From positions 1 to 21,574 of IMG/VR virus record IMGVR_UViG_3300013114_000230: 21,574 nucleotides of DNA; one strand, given 5' to 3'. The notes under the pieces are model-generated. The model did not search any database. It worked only from the letters and a program-made list of their open reading frames with translations, and was not told the origin of the DNA. A program made the translations under genes and the position numbers. This DNA comes from a virus. This document shows positions 19,678-21,574 of this stretch, piece after piece (position 1 is the first letter of the stretch; every line of letters starts with the position of its first letter).

Positions 19678-20040
19678 ATGAGTTACACATTAACAGGTAA
19701 AATAACTGAAATAAGTGAAAAACAAACTTTAAATAATGGAGGTGCTAAACTTTCTTTTAGAGTTGATACAGGAGATCAATATAACGACCCTTACGAGTTT
19801 GAGTTATACAAAGGTGAGCAGTATTTAGAACATTTAGACAATTTTATAAAATTTAATAAAGTTGGTGATAATGTAACTGTTGAATTTAATCTAAAGTCTA
19901 AATTATGGGTTAATCCAGAAACTAAAATTAGAAAAACATTTACTTCTCTATCTTGTTGGAAGGTTGAAAAGTTAGGAGATTCACAGCCAACACCAGAACC
20001 AGAAAATAGTTCAGAGGTTCATGATAATTTGCTTTTCTAA
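19678..20040 (+). CDS. DUF3127 protein, OB-fold/SSB-like
   Basis: 120 aa. The start SYTLTGKITEISEKQTLNNG, the middle YNDPYEFELYKGEQYLEHLD and VGDNVTVEFNLKSKLW, and the short strand FTSLSCWKVEKL are typical of DUF3127, a Bacteroidota-centred family with an OB-fold-like core. The C-terminus is a Pro/Glu-rich linker ending EVHDNLLF, similar to the acidic hydrophobic tip of SSB proteins. It probably binds single-stranded DNA and works with the ERF protein. Confidence 0.85.
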   Translation: MSYTLTGKITEISEKQTLNNGGAKLSFRVDTGDQYNDPYEFELYKGEQYLEHLDNFIKFNKVGDNVTVEFNLKSKLWVNPETKIRKTFTSLSCWKVEKLGDSQPTPEPENSSEVHDNLLF

Positions 20041-20041
20041 A

Positions 20042-20233
20042 ATGACTACACCAACAAAACTATATCTAGTTTATTTAACCCTCGCTTTATTAGTGGGGGT
20101 TTTATATCACACTAAAGAAATATTTGATTATGAGAACCTACACCATAATAAACTGGAGTACAAAAGAGGAAATAAAAATACAAGCGATAAACTGCATAGT
20201 AGAGAATTACCAATTTGTATTCTTAAAAAGTGA
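20042..20233 (+). CDS. Small membrane protein (partly overlapped)
   Basis: 63 aa from ATG 20042, one base after the DUF3127 stop (the longer frame from 20021 overlaps that gene and is rejected). MTTPTKLYLVYLTLALLVGV contains one transmembrane helix, followed by a basic, polar tail (NLHHNKLEYKRGNKNTSDKL). The last 104 bp overlap the next gene in another frame, which is unusual; the membrane N-terminus is plausible but the C-terminal part may be weakly constrained. Confidence 0.45.
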   Translation: MTTPTKLYLVYLTLALLVGVLYHTKEIFDYENLHHNKLEYKRGNKNTSDKLHSRELPICILKK

Positions 20234-20306
20234 AGAAGGTCAAATAATGGAAGCTTGTTATAGTACAAGATACTGGGACATAAGACAAGTTGATTATGGA
20301 AGCTAG
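20130..20306 (+). CDS. Hypothetical protein
   Basis: 58 aa from ATG 20130 (MRTYTIINWSTKEEIKIQAI, then QFVFLKSEEGQIMEACYSTR). It has a beta-strand-rich character and ends with Trp/Tyr-rich residues. It starts at a TTGATTATG context also seen before the next gene, and overlaps that gene by 11 bp. No family. It overlaps the C-terminal part of the small membrane-protein frame. Confidence 0.55.
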   Translation: MRTYTIINWSTKEEIKIQAINCIVENYQFVFLKSEEGQIMEACYSTRYWDIRQVDYGS

Positions 20307-20490
20307 AGAGTATTTTAAAATACTACAAAAGCAATCTTTACAACACAGAGAAATAAAAGGAAGAAAACAAAAAGCTGATTTTATTAAATCAATAGGTTTT
20401 CATTGGTACGAATACAAAAACATTAAAAAAACACCAATAAAAAAAGGTAAGCAATATAGATATGAACGTTTACACACAACACCCCGATAG
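20296..20490 (+). CDS. Small basic protein
   Basis: 64 aa from ATG 20296, basic and aromatic (KILQKQSLQHREIKGRKQKA, then FIKSIGFHWYEYKNIKKTPI). Overlaps the previous gene by 11 bp and the next by 29 bp. The basic character suggests nucleic-acid contact, but no motif is visible. Confidence 0.5.
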   Translation: MEAREYFKILQKQSLQHREIKGRKQKADFIKSIGFHWYEYKNIKKTPIKKGKQYRYERLHTTPR

Positions 20491-21052
20491 AGAAATAGCT
20501 TTAACTTATCCAGTTAAAAAAGAAAGAATCATAACTTATGATAATCTATCTTTTACAATCATTTTCACAGCTTATGTTGAGGCTATGTTTGATGATTTAC
20601 AAACTGTTTTAAACTCTAAAATAGATGGATCTGTTAAGAAAAAGTTAAGATTGTTAATTGATAGATTTGATAATAGTAATCAAAATTGGCTGTCATCAGA
20701 TTCAACAGCACAACTACATTTTAACCTTTGCGGTCAAATAGAAAAACACAGAGAAAAAGCAAAAAGAAACATCATAGGTAAATCAGAAGATTTAAAACAT
20801 CTGGTTATGTTTTTAAGCTATGAAATACTCGTTTTAAAGGAACGAATTAAACAATTAGATGTATCTGCTGTATCAGCTTATAAAAACACTTTAAACGGCT
20901 TAATAAATTCCTTTAATAATTATTTGCATAAGTGTAATTATGAGGATAAATTGAACATTCATAAGAAACATGGAAATATTCAAAAGATATTTTTAGGTTG
21001 TGAGAGTGATTTTGCAGAAGAATATAGAAAGTTAAAAGATGGAAATGAATAG
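20462..21052 (+). CDS. Hypothetical helical early protein
   Basis: 196 aa, mostly helical. The N-terminal 30 residues are strand-like (IALTYPVKKERIITYDNLSF); the rest forms long helices (QTVLNSKIDGSVKKKLRLLI, HREKAKRNIIGKSEDLKHLV) and ends with FAEEYRKLKDGNE. No catalytic motif or membrane segment. Its length and position in the early module suggest a DNA-metabolism or host-takeover role. Its end overlaps the next small ORF by 8 bp. Confidence 0.6.
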   Translation: MNVYTQHPDREIALTYPVKKERIITYDNLSFTIIFTAYVEAMFDDLQTVLNSKIDGSVKKKLRLLIDRFDNSNQNWLSSDSTAQLHFNLCGQIEKHREKAKRNIIGKSEDLKHLVMFLSYEILVLKERIKQLDVSAVSAYKNTLNGLINSFNNYLHKCNYEDKLNIHKKHGNIQKIFLGCESDFAEEYRKLKDGNE

Positions 21053-21149
21053 TTTTTACTGGTCATGTACTGTAATAGCTTCTGTATGGCTAATAGGTTT
21101 ATTTGTGTTAATGTTAATTAAAGAAAGAAATGAAAATAGAAGAAAATAA
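21045..21149 (+). CDS. 34-aa single-pass membrane peptide
   Basis: A complete short frame: MNSFYWSCTVIASVWLIGLF then VLMLIKERNENRRK. One clear transmembrane helix (about 5-25) followed by a basic tail, giving an N-out/C-in prediction. It starts 8 bp inside the end of the previous gene and overlaps the DUF3310 gene start by 20 bp, filling the otherwise empty 77-bp gap. Small membrane peptides of this type are common in phage early regions. Confidence 0.55.
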   Translation: MNSFYWSCTVIASVWLIGLFVLMLIKERNENRRK

Positions 21150-21342
21150 ACACCATGAACAATGGGAAGGAGTTCAAAGCAAAGATATTATAAAATCTTT
21201 CCTAACAGAAGAAGAGTATAAAGGATTCTTAAAAGGAAATCTTTTAAAATACCAGTTAAGACTTGGTAAAAAAGATGATATAAAAAAAGAAATGTCAAAA
21301 ATAGAAGATTATAGAAACGAATTAAATTTAAACAATGATTAA
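21130..21342 (+). CDS. DUF3310 (SaV-like) phage protein
   Basis: 70 aa. HHEQWEGVQSKDIIKSFLTE, then GFLKGNLLKYQLRLGKKDD and a charged helix with IEDYRNEL match the DUF3310 pattern (helix, 'GFl.GN.iKY..R...K', helix). The family is thought to be a nucleotide kinase-like or DNA-metabolism accessory protein of phages. It overlaps the next gene by 8 bp. Confidence 0.75.
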   Translation: MKIEENKHHEQWEGVQSKDIIKSFLTEEEYKGFLKGNLLKYQLRLGKKDDIKKEMSKIEDYRNELNLNND

Positions 21343-21568
21343 ACTAAAAGATTTCACGAACGGTAAAAAACCTAAATACTTTTTGATTAACGAAAAAGTA
21401 AAAAAACAATCTTTTGTGTATTCCAGAAAACAAGATATGTTAGATGATATTGATTGTTTCGGATTAACAGAATACAAAAACGGTAAAATAGAAGATCTAA
21501 AACAAGATTATACTATTGTTACTTGGGAAATTAAAGAAGGAGCTAAAAGAGTTAGAAAAGATGGCTAG
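21335..21568 (+). CDS. Hypothetical protein
   Basis: 77 aa, strand-rich and basic (KPKYFLINEKVKKQSFVYSR, then DYTIVTWEIKEGAKRVRKDG). The pattern F..G..P.Y....E..K..F.Y suggests a small beta domain. It overlaps both neighbours by 8 bp, with the stop inside the following ATGGCTAG. No family recognised. Confidence 0.5.
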   Translation: MIKLKDFTNGKKPKYFLINEKVKKQSFVYSRKQDMLDDIDCFGLTEYKNGKIEDLKQDYTIVTWEIKEGAKRVRKDG

Positions 21569-21574
21569 AACAAA
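21561..21574 (+). CDS. Start of a further early gene (cut by window edge)
   Basis: ATG 21561 overlaps the preceding stop as ATGGCTAG, the same arrangement used throughout this operon. Only four codons (MART...) are visible, so nothing can be said of the product. Confidence 0.35.

Noticed and set aside
1-21574. tRNA, rRNA or insertion sequences
   Set aside because: No cloverleaf-like element with a CCA end, no rRNA segment and no transposase or terminal inverted repeats were recognised when reading both strands.

Overview
The window is a contiguous stretch of an AT-rich tailed phage (or prophage) genome whose host is most likely a member of the Bacteroidota, probably Flavobacteriia. The phage call rests on an ordered HK97-type head module, tail-completion genes, a DnaB-type replication module and an ERF / DUF3127 / DUF3310 early module. 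The host call rests on the DUF3127 protein, the lack of strong Shine-Dalgarno sites, a TTTG-N19-TAnnTTnG-like promoter and the overall gene style. No integrase, lysin or tRNA was recognised, so lifestyle is undecided.

Layout. (1) 1-10716, minus strand: late genes, read right to left: small terminase, large terminase, portal, prohead protease, major capsid, a large beta-rich head fibre/decoration-like protein bracketed by terminators, a block of small accessory genes including two exported proteins with near-identical signal sequences, then head-tail/tail completion genes and a tail gene running off the left edge. A T9 run at 1796-1804 lies where a second, out-of-frame reading frame opens, giving a candidate -1 frameshift or nested gene. 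(2) 10985-14788, minus strand: replication/early operon with a Lin1244-like replication protein, DnaB-type helicase, DUF1064 nuclease and small unknown genes, ending in a terminator near 10950-10975. It is preceded by a leader (about 14831-14935) with two hairpins whose loops are complementary over 8 nt, the second being terminator-like. (3) 15079-15327, minus: a single small gene with its own terminator. (4) 15425-18840, plus strand: an array of small gene cassettes separated by attC-like recombination sites. (5) 18869-21574, plus strand: early genes for recombination and nucleotide/DNA metabolism (ERF annealing protein, DUF3127 OB-fold-like protein, DUF3310 protein) among tightly overlapping small genes.

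The most notable feature is the cassette array. Each separator starts with a box ending in AAC, has an imperfect inner inverted repeat (L''/L') and ends in GTT. The bases after GTT at the start of each intact cassette are complementary to the bases before AAC at the end of that same cassette, not to its neighbour, as in integron cassettes. Three sites also carry an extra base in the L' arm, like the extrahelical bases of attC. Several stop codons lie inside the site. No integrase gene is present, so this resembles a CALIN (attC cluster lacking an integron integrase) at the head of a phage early operon. Some cassette junctions are half-sites, implying deletions and fused cassettes. The cassette products (a three-helix membrane protein with a convergent tiny coiled-coil ORF, a cysteine-rich protein, and several 44-92 aa proteins) are not recognised and are candidates for phage-borne accessory, defence or counter-defence cargo.
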